A stretch of 42,912 nt of DNA from an uncultured Sphingomonas sp. (GCA_913777295.1 CAJYRU010000283.1:1-42912); one strand, 5' to 3'. Positions 18,809-28,029 are shown, counted from the first letter of the stretch. Numbers and translations are program-made. The notes: generated from the letters alone by a model not told the origin.

Positions 18809-19311
18809 GATTGCTCCTGATCGTGGCGGTCCTGGTCGGGCTTGGCGGCGGTGCCTATGCTTGGGCGCGCGAACCGAGCGATGGGCCGGATCTTGCCGCC
18901 TGCGAATTGCACGTCCGTGCAAATCTGCCCTCGGGCGTGGTGTATCGTCGGATCGATGTCGCCCGCGAAGATACCCCGCCGCTTTCATTTGCCGCTTTCC
19001 GACAGCAGGCGGGGGCATCTGCATCCGTCCACGGCCTGGGCGAGGCAGAGGATTTGCAGAACCAGGTCGACGAGTATTGGGCAAAATCCGGTAAGCTCGC
19101 ACTCCGGACGATGGTCTTGACCTATCGGTTCGGCGGCGAGACCCAGCCCCGGAAGCAGGTCTGCGCATTCAGGCTGATCGAGGGCGAACTGGCGACGTCG
19201 CCAACCCTGATGAGCAATGCGACGACCGATACGCCCAAAGCTCTGGATGTCTTGGCGGACCTCCAGCACCGCCGCCGCCAGTCCCGGCCGAAGCATTCGT
19301 GCTGTCTCTGA
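18805..19311 (+). CDS. Hypothetical exported/membrane-anchored protein
   Basis: 168 aa; N-terminal hydrophobic segment MRLLLIVAVLVGLGGGAYAWA; overlaps repressor stop. Confidence 0.5.
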   Translation: MRLLLIVAVLVGLGGGAYAWAREPSDGPDLAACELHVRANLPSGVVYRRIDVAREDTPPLSFAAFRQQAGASASVHGLGEAEDLQNQVDEYWAKSGKLALRTMVLTYRFGGETQPRKQVCAFRLIEGELATSPTLMSNATTDTPKALDVLADLQHRRRQSRPKHSCCL

Positions 19312-19670
19312 TCGCCGCGATCGCCGCCCAGGCGCTGACCTGCACGCCGGTCGCCGTCGACGGCGACACGCTGCGCTGCGGCCGGGAACGGATACGCCTG
19401 CTGGCGATCGATGCGCCGGAGATGCCCGGCCATTGTCGTCGGGGGCGCAGGTGCGTCACGGGCGATCCCTTCGCCAGTCGCGACTCGCTGGCCGCTGCCC
19501 TGCGCCCGCCCTTTACGATCCGGCGTGTCGGCTTCGATCATTATGGCCGCACTTTGGCGGCGGTCGCCGGGGCGCGGGGCGATCTGTCATGCTGGCAATT
19601 GCAGGCCCGGCGTGCACGATATCGGGCCGACTGGGACAATGGCCATATGATCGGCGACCGATGTCGATAG
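19299..19670 (+). CDS. Thermonuclease (SNase-like) family protein, probably exported
   Basis: 123 aa; VAVDGDTLRC, RIRLLAIDAPE, FDHYGRTLA motifs; hydrophobic N-terminus. Confidence 0.75.
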   Translation: MLSLIAAIAAQALTCTPVAVDGDTLRCGRERIRLLAIDAPEMPGHCRRGRRCVTGDPFASRDSLAAALRPPFTIRRVGFDHYGRTLAAVAGARGDLSCWQLQARRARYRADWDNGHMIGDRCR

Positions 19671-20128
19671 AGGCCAATCGCATTCTGATCGCGATTGAAG
19701 CTGCGGTCTTCTCCAACATCATGGCGATCCATATCGTGCCGCCTGTCTGGGCTCGGGCATGCGGCCTGTTTGGTAGCTAGTTGACGCGTTCGCTCTGGTG
19801 GGGGCTAGGACGTGTTTCCAGGGCGTTTCGATGTCATCCCCGGCAGAACGAGCGCGTCACTATTCACCGGGCGTGTGCGGGGCGTACACGACCTGTTTGT
19901 TTTGGACTGTGTATGCCATCTGCACAACCTCGTGCGAAATGCCCGGCTAATTTGTGAGGGCGGAGCCATGTGGCGGGATTTGTCACGTGGGCAGCAGCGT
20001 AAGGTATTGTCCATGTACCGGAGCGATCGGAATAATAGCGCTCCCGTATAGCAAATATACACTGGCAAACTGCAACGCTACCCGGCAATATCCTGCAATA
20101 CCGGATGGCTTTGAAGCGAGAGGCCGCA

Positions 20129-21286
20129 ATGTCGGATGTCAACGAGATCGAAGATCGGTACGCACCCGATTCTATAATTCGAGAATTAAGCAATCCTAGC
20201 CGCCGCACCGAAGCCATGTACCATTTCACAAAAAATGAAATGGAGGACGTCCAATATCTTATAGATATGGTAAATAATGCACTGCATGAAATTATCGCAG
20301 CTCTTGGAATAAAGGCATCTATAAAGTTTGCATTTGTTGCTACGGTAAAATCTCCATTCAAGTCGTTAAAATACGATCAAAATGACTATATCATAATTGT
20401 TGGGTGGAAGTACCTATACTGGCTTCACGTTCTATGTGTGAGATTGCAGCACGCCCCGGTAATGCATGCCTATCTGGGCTTGGATCAGCACACCGAATTT
20501 CCAGATTATCGCGGGAAATATCTCATTGATATTTGCCGGGATATCATGAGTGATGAAGAACGTTTCACAGAGGCAACGTCAAAATTATGCTGTGGGTTAT
20601 CAATCCAGACCGCTATAGCTCTAATTATAAACCACGAAGTTGCACATATTGCCCATGGCCATGTTGATTTTATAAATTCAAGTGATTTTTCTCAATTTAA
20701 AGACTGCTCCGAATCGGAAAATCTCACGTTTAGAACGCTGGAGATGGATGCCGATTCATCATCTATTACTACTACATTTTCCATTATAGGAAGAAAAATA
20801 GGAAATGCCGTTGAGTCTGCGCCTTTGAGCAAAAAGGCATATCTTTCTGCTTACTACGCTAGAAGAATGATATTTGGAATATACGTATCTATAATATTTC
20901 AAGACTCAATAGCTAACTCTCATAATCCTATCAAGCATCCGCCGGGATATGCTAGGTTCCTTATTTTTTACTTATTGTTGAAGAATGATATTCAATCCCA
21001 AGAGGAATACTTTTGGGATTTGCCTGATAAGCTTCGGGAGAAAATGGCTGAAACATTCACAGAGCTTAGCGGAGAATTAGGCTGTCTGGGGTATCCTATG
21101 ATGAGCAATGCGCTTGCAAGTGGTGACAGTGATGAATTCACCCCGACTTATGATCCGTTCGTTGCTGACTTCATGTGGTCAATACACCTCGAACCCTTGA
21201 ACGGCAGATGGGCGCGCATCAGGCCCTTTTTGGTCCCACGTTTGAAAGGTGGCCTCTTAGCCCCGCCTTCTACGGACCCGTACTGA
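20129..21286 (+). CDS. Putative zinc metallopeptidase (HExxH) moron
   Basis: ATG at 20129 preceded by GAGAGG; NHEVAHIAHGH with downstream LEMDADSSS; markedly AT-rich relative to surroundings. Confidence 0.6.
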   Translation: MSDVNEIEDRYAPDSIIRELSNPSRRTEAMYHFTKNEMEDVQYLIDMVNNALHEIIAALGIKASIKFAFVATVKSPFKSLKYDQNDYIIIVGWKYLYWLHVLCVRLQHAPVMHAYLGLDQHTEFPDYRGKYLIDICRDIMSDEERFTEATSKLCCGLSIQTAIALIINHEVAHIAHGHVDFINSSDFSQFKDCSESENLTFRTLEMDADSSSITTTFSIIGRKIGNAVESAPLSKKAYLSAYYARRMIFGIYVSIIFQDSIANSHNPIKHPPGYARFLIFYLLLKNDIQSQEEYFWDLPDKLREKMAETFTELSGELGCLGYPMMSNALASGDSDEFTPTYDPFVADFMWSIHLEPLNGRWARIRPFLVPRLKGGLLAPPSTDPY

Positions 21287-21455
21287 AATCATGAGTCGAG
21301 CAACGCGCCACCGGAGATCGTAACGAACCCATTGCGGTTTCTCCTCTCGTCGGCCGGAAGAGAGGCTTGGCAAGGCGCACGCCGCGAATTCAGGCACATA
21401 CGTCCTCCCACTGGACAAGCTCCCCTAGCCTGATCCATGTTCACGTTCTGTTCTT

Positions 21456-21677
21456 ATGGGAGTCAGAACATTGAAGCAGGATTTCGGGTCGTGGCTGATC
21501 GCGCAGCATCAGCGTGACGATTGGGTGGGGCTCTTCGCATTTTACGTGCGCCGCGACGGGGCGTTCCCGCGCGGGGCCGATCCAGAGGGCGTCCGCGCGT
21601 ATCTGACCGCGACGGGCGCGGGGCCGGATGCGATCGACATGCTGGATACCGCCGCGCTGGAATGGGGGCGCGCGTGA
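21456..21677 (+). CDS. YozE SAM-like small protein
   Basis: 73 aa DFGSWLIAQHQRDDWVGLFAFYVRRDGAFP...VRAYL. Confidence 0.5.
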   Translation: MGVRTLKQDFGSWLIAQHQRDDWVGLFAFYVRRDGAFPRGADPEGVRAYLTATGAGPDAIDMLDTAALEWGRA

Positions 21678-21964
21678 TGCGCCGGGCGGCCTTGGGGGAG
21701 GCGGTCCAAGACCCACTGATCTATCCGACCGATGCCAATCCGCGCTGGCGGCTGCGGGTGTTTGACAAATGCTGGCCGTGGCGGGCGACCAGGAGCGAGG
21801 CGCTTCGAGACGCGCTTCTTAGCCGGAATGCCCGGCGATGCTCCGAGGACAACACGACGTATCTCGATGCGGCGGCGGCGATCCAGCGCGATCCGCCTCA
21901 TTACAGCGACCAATTGAGAATGAGGATGAGGCGGTCATGCAACGCGTCAAACGCAACGATCTGA
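21677..21964 (+). CDS. Hypothetical phage protein
   Basis: ATG/GTG overlapping preceding stop codon; 95-96 aa. Confidence 0.4.
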   Translation: MRRAALGEAVQDPLIYPTDANPRWRLRVFDKCWPWRATRSEALRDALLSRNARRCSEDNTTYLDAAAAIQRDPPHYSDQLRMRMRRSCNASNATI

Positions 21965-22236
21965 AATACCATGTGGCCAGCGCCATTCGGGCACGCGGCA
22001 AGATCAAGATCAAGGATTACACCGATGATCTGAAGTCGCCGATGGATCAGGTCGTGGATCATCTGGCCGAGGTCGCCCTGGAACAGGTCTTCGCCCATGA
22101 CGCCGTGGTCATTCGCCCGGATCATGGCGGGCCTGTTCCTGGAAGCACTGTCCGAAACTATCCCGGCAAATGGGACGAAAGCGAGCCTTGGCCCGAAGCC
22201 TTCGGTCCCAAGCCCACGCGCCCCGAAGACATCTAG
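21937..22236 (+). CDS. Hypothetical phage protein
   Basis: 99 aa from ATG 21937; NDLKYHVASAIRARGKIKIKDY... Confidence 0.45.
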   Translation: MQRVKRNDLKYHVASAIRARGKIKIKDYTDDLKSPMDQVVDHLAEVALEQVFAHDAVVIRPDHGGPVPGSTVRNYPGKWDESEPWPEAFGPKPTRPEDI

Positions 22237-22248
22237 CCCCTTGCGCCG

Positions 22249-22279
22249 CGCCGCCGCCTGCACCTATCAGGCGGCGGCG
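22249..22279. repeat. 12-bp perfect hairpin (CGCCGCCGCCTG cacctat CAGGCGGCGGCG)
   Basis: Arms 22249-22260 and 22268-22279, 7-nt loop, intergenic before the protease gene. Confidence 0.75.
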
Positions 22280-22302
22280 GGCCTGACGCCCACCATTGTC
22301 GG

Positions 22303-23292
22303 ATGCGCCAGCGCAGGCCGACTATGCTGCCGCCGCCGCCTAATCCGGCGGGCATGGCACCGCCCCCCATCAAAATCCTGCGCCCCGGCACCTTCACCGA
22401 TATTCACGGGACGAAGGTGACGTTCACGCAGTCCGACCTGGATCAGGTCATCGCGTCCTATGACCGGGAGAGCGACCCCGCGCCGATCGTCGTCGGCCAT
22501 CCCAAGATCGATGCGCCCGCTTTTGGCTGGATCGGCTCACTGGCGATGGAGAACGGCGTCCTGGTCGCACACCCGTCCGAGGTCGCACCCGCCTTCGCGG
22601 AGGCGGTCGAGGCGGGCCATTACCGCAAGATTTCCCCCCAGCTCTATCCGCCGTCGAGCCCCAATAATCCCAAGCCCGGTAGCTGGTATCTCCAGCATGT
22701 CGGCTTTCTGGGCGGGGCGGCTCCGGCGATCAAAGGGCTGGGAACGGTCGCCTTTTCCGATGCCGCGATCGGCGTCGTGACGCTTTCCATCGAAGAGGAC
22801 TCCATGAGCACCGAAGACACCAGCACCCCGGACGCGGTCGCGTTCGCGGAGCGCGAAGCCGCGCTTTCCGAGCGGGAAGCCGCCCTCCAGGCGCGCGAGG
22901 CGGACCAGGCGAAGCGCGACCAGGACGCCCGCCACGCCACCCATGTCGCCTTTGCCGAGGGGCTGATTGCCGATGCGAAGCTGGCCCCGGCGGGCAAGGA
23001 CAAGGTGGTCGGCCTGCTCGACCTGCTCGATGCCAGCCAGCCGGTCGCTTTCGGCGAAGGCGACGCCGCGCAGATGACGCCCGCCGCCGCCTTCCGGTCG
23101 CTGTTCGACGGCGCGCAGCCGGTCGTCGCCCTGGGCGAGGCCGCACCCGCCGACAAGAAGCCCGGCGACGCGCCCAAGCCGACCGACATCGCCCGCCGCG
23201 CCCAGGCCTATGCCGAGAAGATGCGGAAGGAAGGCAAGCCGATCACGACGCAGGCGGCGGTCCGCCACGTCACCGCCAATCCCGACGCCTGA
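22303..23292 (+). CDS. Phage protease/scaffold (Mu gpI-like)
   Basis: 329 aa (true start may be 22324 or 22354); FTDIHGTKVTFTQSDLDQVIASYD...PIVVGHPKIDAPAFGWIGSL typical of Mu I-like proteases; charged scaffold C-terminus. Confidence 0.82.
   Translation: MRQRRPTMLPPPPNPAGMAPPPIKILRPGTFTDIHGTKVTFTQSDLDQVIASYDRESDPAPIVVGHPKIDAPAFGWIGSLAMENGVLVAHPSEVAPAFAEAVEAGHYRKISPQLYPPSSPNNPKPGSWYLQHVGFLGGAAPAIKGLGTVAFSDAAIGVVTLSIEEDSMSTEDTSTPDAVAFAEREAALSEREAALQAREADQAKRDQDARHATHVAFAEGLIADAKLAPAGKDKVVGLLDLLDASQPVAFGEGDAAQMTPAAAFRSLFDGAQPVVALGEAAPADKKPGDAPKPTDIARRAQAYAEKMRKEGKPITTQAAVRHVTANPDA
22804..23292 (+). CDS. Nested scaffold protein from internal in-frame start
   Basis: In-frame ATG at 22804 preceded by AGAGGA (22794-22799); encodes the coiled-coil/scaffold part MSTEDTSTPDAVAFAEREAALSEREAALQAREADQ. 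Confidence 0.55.
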   Translation: MSTEDTSTPDAVAFAEREAALSEREAALQAREADQAKRDQDARHATHVAFAEGLIADAKLAPAGKDKVVGLLDLLDASQPVAFGEGDAAQMTPAAAFRSLFDGAQPVVALGEAAPADKKPGDAPKPTDIARRAQAYAEKMRKEGKPITTQAAVRHVTANPDA

Positions 23293-23337
23293 CCGGCGCC
23301 GGGCATCCCAGACACGACATCACAGGAGCTTTAGACC

Positions 23338-23718
23338 ATGGCTGGCCGGACGGACGGACTGACCAAGAATTTCCGCGCGGGGGCGCTGATCGCCCCCTAT
23401 CTGATCCTCAAATTCGGCGGCGACGACCAGACGCTGGTCCCGGCCGCCGGTCCCACGGACGACCTGATCGCGACCAATGTCGAGCTAGAAGCGAAGCAAG
23501 GCGAACGCTTCGACGCCGCCTTCGGTGGCCTGCCCGAGGTCCGCTACGGCGGCCCGATCGGCCGGGGCAAGCCGATCACGTCGGACGCCCAGGGCCGCGC
23601 TGTCGAGGCTGCCCCCGCCGCCGGGGTGCGCGTGCGCATCATCGGCTTTTCGATCGCCTCGGGCGTGCTGGGCGATGTCCTCGCCTACCGCCCCGCGCCG
23701 GGCTTCGTGACCGGCTGA
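23338..23718 (+). CDS. DUF2190-like capsid decoration protein
   Basis: 126 aa; placed between scaffold and capsid; KFGGDDQTLVPA..VRYGGPIGRGKPITSDAQGRAV. Confidence 0.65.
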   Translation: MAGRTDGLTKNFRAGALIAPYLILKFGGDDQTLVPAAGPTDDLIATNVELEAKQGERFDAAFGGLPEVRYGGPIGRGKPITSDAQGRAVEAAPAAGVRVRIIGFSIASGVLGDVLAYRPAPGFVTG

Positions 23719-23764
23719 TCCCGCCCCTTCACCGCCGTTTCAATTCTCTTTCAGGACGCATTCC

Positions 23765-24697
23765 ATGGCCCAGTCGCCTTATCCCATCGATCCCGATCTG
23801 ACCGCGATCGCCATCGCCTATAAGAATCAGGGCTATATCGCCGACCTCGTCATCCCGCGCATCACGGTCGGAAAACAGGCCTTCACGTTCATGCAATATG
23901 GCATGGACACGTTCTTCAACACTCCCGAGACGCTGATTGGTCGCCGGGGCCAGGCCAATCAAGTCACGATGGACGGCGTGGAAGTGCCCGACACGACCGA
24001 GGACCATGGCTTGGAGTCCCCGGTCCCCCAGGCCGATGTCGACAATGCCGACGAGCGGTACGACCCGCTCGGCAATGCGGCGGCGTTGACCTCCGAGCTG
24101 ATCGAAATCCGCCGGGAAATTCGTGCGGCCGGGATCATCTTCAATCCTGCCACCTATGACCCGGCGCTGCGCGTCACGCTGGCAACGACCGACGTGCTGG
24201 ACAACCCCAACACGGACACCGTCACCCTCATCACGGACGCGCTCGACAAGCCGCTGATGCGCCCGAACCAAATGGTGTTTGGTCAGCGCGGCTGGACGAA
24301 GTTCCGGCGCAACGCGGGCGTCATCAAGGCCATTCGCGGTCAGAATGGCGGCGGCCTGGTCACCAAGCAGGAGGTGGCCGAGCTTTTCGAAGTCAATGAA
24401 GTCGTCGTCGGTCAGGCCTTCGGCAACCAGGCGCGCAAAGGTCAGGCTGCGCAGATGTCGCGCCTGTGGGGCAATCACTTGGCGCTGACCTACAAGGCTC
24501 CGGTCCTGTCGCGTGAGACGCCGACCTTCGCGGGCACCTTTACCTGGGGCGAGCGTGTCGCGTCCCAGCGCGAGCTTAAGCCCGGCGAAATGGGCCTGCG
24601 CGGCGGCACCGCGGTCTTGGTCGGTGAGAGCGTGCGGGAACGCGTGATCGCATCCCAGGCGGGCTTCTTCTTCGAGAACGCCTTCTCGCAGGGCTGA
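23765..24697 (+). CDS. Major capsid protein
   Basis: 310 aa; YKNQGYIADLVIPRITVGKQAFTFMQYGMDTFF..; position after scaffold. Confidence 0.82.
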   Translation: MAQSPYPIDPDLTAIAIAYKNQGYIADLVIPRITVGKQAFTFMQYGMDTFFNTPETLIGRRGQANQVTMDGVEVPDTTEDHGLESPVPQADVDNADERYDPLGNAAALTSELIEIRREIRAAGIIFNPATYDPALRVTLATTDVLDNPNTDTVTLITDALDKPLMRPNQMVFGQRGWTKFRRNAGVIKAIRGQNGGGLVTKQEVAELFEVNEVVVGQAFGNQARKGQAAQMSRLWGNHLALTYKAPVLSRETPTFAGTFTWGERVASQRELKPGEMGLRGGTAVLVGESVRERVIASQAGFFFENAFSQG

Positions 24698-24763
24698 TCC
24701 CGCCCGAATGCGGGCGGCGATCCGGCCGCCCGCAATTATCCTCCAGACTGGAAAGCACCTGCT

Positions 24764-25255
24764 ATGAGTTACCCCTACAAGGTCCAGCGGACCGTCGTGT
24801 TCGGCGGCAAGGAATATGCGCCGGGCGCGCCGATCCGCTTCGATACCAGCGACCACGCCGAGGACGAGGCCCGCCGCGATTTGCTGGGTCGCGAGGCGAT
24901 CGCCGACGACGAGGACTTCGCTGACAATCTCATCCTTCGCGAGCAGGTCGCGGCGGCCCAGGCGGACGCCATGACGCTGACCGGCTCCACGATCCTGAAC
25001 GCCCGGATCGGCTCGGCCGAACAGCAGACGCCGACGCCCACGCCGCCGCCCAGCTCGGAGCCGGAAACGGCCAGCCAGTCGGATACCGGCACCGGCGACA
25101 GCCAGACCCCGCCGCCGACCGACAAGCCCGCGCTGACGGCGAAGAAAAAGCCCGAGCTGATCGCGATTGCGGGCCAGGAACAGGTCGAGCTGACCGGCGA
25201 CGAGACGGTTCAGGAGATCATCGCCGCCATCGAGGCGAAGCGTGCGGCGGCATGA
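24764..25255 (+). CDS. Hypothetical phage head protein with Pro/Thr-rich linker
   Basis: 163 aa; [13 protein letters not shown] linker and charged C-terminal helix-rich segment. Confidence 0.5.
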   Translation: MSYPYKVQRTVVFGGKEYAPGAPIRFDTSDHAEDEARRDLLGREAIADDEDFADNLILREQVAAAQADAMTLTGSTILNARIGSAEQQTPTPTPPPSSEPETASQSDTGTGDSQTPPPTDKPALTAKKKPELIAIAGQEQVELTGDETVQEIIAAIEAKRAAA

Positions 25256-25980
25256 TCGCCACCATCATCAAGCAGCCGGGCGAGACACTTCGCCCGGCTG
25301 TCGCCTTTTCCGACTCCGCTTCGATCGCCGCGATTCAAGGCGTGACCGTCGCCGCACGGGGCCTCGTGCCCGGTGCGGCCGCGCTCGTCGCCACGGCGGC
25401 GCTGGCGGGCGGCGTGGTCACGCTGGCGCTGTCGGGCGGCAGCGACGGCGAGCGGTACGCGGTCACGGTCCGCGCCCAGGACGCACAGGCCCAGACGCTG
25501 GAAAGCGAGGTCGAGGTCGTCCTGATCGAGTCGCGCTGGGCAACGCCGGACGGGGGCGCGGGCTGGCTGTCGATCGCCGCCCTGGTCAAGCGCTTCACCC
25601 TGGACGAGGTCGTGCGCATGACCGATCTGGACGGCTCCGGCCGGATCGACCGCGACCTGTTGATCGGCGCGCTGGTCGACGCCCAGGCGATCGTCGAGGC
25701 GCATATCGCCAGCCGCTACGCCCTGCCGCTCGCGACCGTGCCGCGCATCCTGGAAATGGCGGTCGGCGATCTGGCGCGCGCCCGGCTCTATCCGCGCGGC
25801 GCGCCCGAGGGGATCGCCGACCAGGCCAAGGCGGCGATGGCGCTGCTCGTCCGCATCCAGAAGGGCGAGGCGACCCTGGGCCTGCCCGCCGTCGACGCTC
25901 CGGCCGAGGCGGTCAGCGACGCGCCCGTGGTCATAGCGCCCGGATGCCGCGCCTATCCCGACTGGCTGAAGGATTATTGA
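25252..25980 (+). CDS. DUF1320 family protein (Mu gp36-like) with N-terminal beta-rich extension
   Basis: C-terminal [41 protein letters not shown] is a DUF1320 signature. Confidence 0.75.
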   Translation: MIATIIKQPGETLRPAVAFSDSASIAAIQGVTVAARGLVPGAAALVATAALAGGVVTLALSGGSDGERYAVTVRAQDAQAQTLESEVEVVLIESRWATPDGGAGWLSIAALVKRFTLDEVVRMTDLDGSGRIDRDLLIGALVDAQAIVEAHIASRYALPLATVPRILEMAVGDLARARLYPRGAPEGIADQAKAAMALLVRIQKGEATLGLPAVDAPAEAVSDAPVVIAPGCRAYPDWLKDY

Positions 25981-26468
25981 TGGTCGACATCGCCATCACC
26001 ATCCGGGAGGACGTGACCGCCGCCATGAATCGCTTGGCGGCGGACGGCACGGACATGACCCCGGCCATGAAGGACATTGCCGGGCACCTCGCCGACACGA
26101 CGCGCGAGCGTTTCGAGACGGAGACGGACCCGACCGGCCGGAAATGGATCCCGTCCCGCCGCGTCGTCGAGCATGGCGGTAAGACCCTGACCCTGACCGG
26201 CGACCTGGGCAATTCGATCACCGAGGATTGGGGGCCGGACTTCGCCGCCGCCGGGCCGGAGCGGTCGGGGGGCGCTGGCGTCTATGCGCTGATCCACCAG
26301 ACCGGCGGCGAAATCCGCCCGCGCGAGAAAAAGGCGCTGTCCTTCGCCGGCCGGATCGTCGCCAGGGTCATCATCCCGGCGCGCCCCTATCTGGGCTTCA
26401 CCGGCGTGAACGCCGATTACGCGATCGGCGCGCTGGCGCGCCACCTGGGCTTTGGAGCCGCCGCCTGA
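25980..26468 (+). CDS. Phage virion morphogenesis protein (Mu gpG-like)
   Basis: 162 aa; MKDIAGHLADTTRERFETETDPTGRKWIPS...LTLTGDLGNSI...YALIHQTGG. Confidence 0.8.
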   Translation: MVDIAITIREDVTAAMNRLAADGTDMTPAMKDIAGHLADTTRERFETETDPTGRKWIPSRRVVEHGGKTLTLTGDLGNSITEDWGPDFAAAGPERSGGAGVYALIHQTGGEIRPREKKALSFAGRIVARVIIPARPYLGFTGVNADYAIGALARHLGFGAAA

Positions 26469-26878
26469 TGCTGACCCTGTCCCCCATCGTCGCGATCTTG
26501 CGCACCGGGTTCAAGTCGGTCGACGGCGTGCTGGAAGCGCCCGCCCAGTCGGACCTGCCCCGCGCGCTGCCCGCGCTATTCGTCGTCCCCGCCGCCGACA
26601 CCGCTGCGCCGAATACCCTGTCCGGCGCACGCGACCAGCGGGTGACGTTTGATTTCTCGGTCCTCGTCACCGTCGCCGCCCGGATCGGCCAGGGTCAGGT
26701 GTCCGACGAGCTGAAGGCGGCGGAGGACCGCGTAATCGAGCTGATCGTCGGCTGGACGCATCCCGACGCGTCCAGCCCGGTCGATTATGTTGGCGGCCGA
26801 CTGGCAAATGTCAGCGCCGGGAGCGTGACGTGGGAGGTCCGTTTGCGGTGCGCGTACAGATTACGCTCTCCCCGCTGA
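26468..26878 (+). CDS. Tail terminator-like protein (Mu gp37-like)
   Basis: 136 aa; position after gpG-like gene, ATGA overlap. Confidence 0.5.
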   Translation: MLTLSPIVAILRTGFKSVDGVLEAPAQSDLPRALPALFVVPAADTAAPNTLSGARDQRVTFDFSVLVTVAARIGQGQVSDELKAAEDRVIELIVGWTHPDASSPVDYVGGRLANVSAGSVTWEVRLRCAYRLRSPR

Positions 26879-26897
26879 GCGTTATTTGAGCGTTATT
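26876..26897. repeat. 11-bp perfect tandem direct repeat TGAGCGTTATT x2
   Basis: 26876-26886 and 26887-26897; spans the stop of the upstream gene and the stop of the antisense moron. Confidence 0.8.
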
Positions 26898-28029
26898 AGG
26901 TGTCGAATAGCTTGAGTATGTTTTGCGCGCGTTCTGTAAAAAACGATATACCTGCCGCACTTTTTCTTATCGCTGGACCGTAATTCTGGTCTTTCATAAG
27001 AGCATTGAAAACACGTTCAATTTCTGCGTCCGTCATGCCCGTATACATTCCACCCCAGCTCCCCTTGATGCTGTCGGCGGTCATGCCAGCTGCTCGCAAA
27101 AGCGCGTAATGGTAACATTGACTCCAAGCAAAATTTTCTCGAGACTCAACCAATGTTCCGATATGTGTGATCGCTTGCTTTTCGAGAAAGTAGGAAGAAG
27201 TTTCAAAATCGTAATAGTCTGACTCATACGTGTTGAGGTCGTTACCATGGGGTACGCCGGATATTGTATCTCGGTCGTACTTTGATAGTAAGAGATAGAG
27301 CGCTCGAGGAGCCTTCTGCGCGAAAAGCATGAGGACGGCGGCCTTGCCGGGGGCGACTTCGTCACGCTCCGGATAATGCGCAAGTTCTCGCAAGTTTACA
27401 AGTAATGCATCACGCGCTTGTTGCTTTTGATCGGCCGTTACCGGAGCACCAAAATAGTTGTTCTGTATAGCGGTGCCTGGGCCGCTGGTGACAGGCCCGT
27501 TTGGTGCATTGATTGTGGCTGGAGCGGTAGAATTAATCTGCTGCCCCGAGTTGTTGCCAGTATTGGAAATGGCTGGGGTGGACGCAGGCACCGCTGATGC
27601 CTGAACCTTCTTGAAAACGACCAACGGACGGCTCGGCTTAGGGATGAGGCGGCCGCTGGACGGGTCAGCCAATGGAAGCCGGTTTACCATAGCCGCGAAG
27701 ACCGTTTGCTGACAATTAGACCGGGCAGCCAGCGCTGCACCTACGTCGCGTTGCAAAGGTCCACTCCAGCGTGCGTAAGACCCTCCAGCGCCGAGCTTGC
27801 CGCCGAAAGCGACGAAACGGGATATGAGCTTGTCCGGCGTAAAACTGACCACCGCTGATCCGTTGGCATTCATGGTGTAACCCACGGTCTGGGGAGCGGT
27901 GCAGGTCTGCTTGGCAATTTCCGACACGGCTCGGAAATTTTCCAGTTGTGCTTTGCTATATCCGGCCTCTTTCGCTGTACCGGGTGACGCCAGCGCTATG
28001 GCTGCTAGAAACAGCGAATTGACCACCAT
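26896..28029 (-). CDS. Exported protein, antisense moron in the tail operon
   Basis: Start ATG 28029 with GGGGAA upstream; signal peptide MVVNSLFLAAIALASPGTAKEA; N/G-rich linker NTGNNSGQQINSTAPATINAPNGPVTSGPGTAIQNNYFG; opposite strand to neighbours. Confidence 0.65.
   Translation of the reverse strand: MVVNSLFLAAIALASPGTAKEAGYSKAQLENFRAVSEIAKQTCTAPQTVGYTMNANGSAVVSFTPDKLISRFVAFGGKLGAGGSYARWSGPLQRDVGAALAARSNCQQTVFAAMVNRLPLADPSSGRLIPKPSRPLVVFKKVQASAVPASTPAISNTGNNSGQQINSTAPATINAPNGPVTSGPGTAIQNNYFGAPVTADQKQQARDALLVNLRELAHYPERDEVAPGKAAVLMLFAQKAPRALYLLLSKYDRDTISGVPHGNDLNTYESDYYDFETSSYFLEKQAITHIGTLVESRENFAWSQCYHYALLRAAGMTADSIKGSWGGMYTGMTDAEIERVFNALMKDQNYGPAIRKSAAGISFFTERAQNILKLFDT

Noticed and set aside
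19812-20051. 79-aa plus-strand ORF between SNase and metalloprotease genes
   Set aside because: No convincing RBS or domain; the interval looks like a regulatory/intergenic stretch with shifted composition.
21343-21365. CCTCTC/GAGAGG hairpin upstream of the YozE-like gene
   Set aside because: Only 6-bp stem with an 11-nt loop and no U-tract; too weak to call a terminator.
23729-24856. 375-aa minus-strand ORF opposite the capsid gene
   Set aside because: Shadow ORF of major capsid protein in a GC-rich genome.
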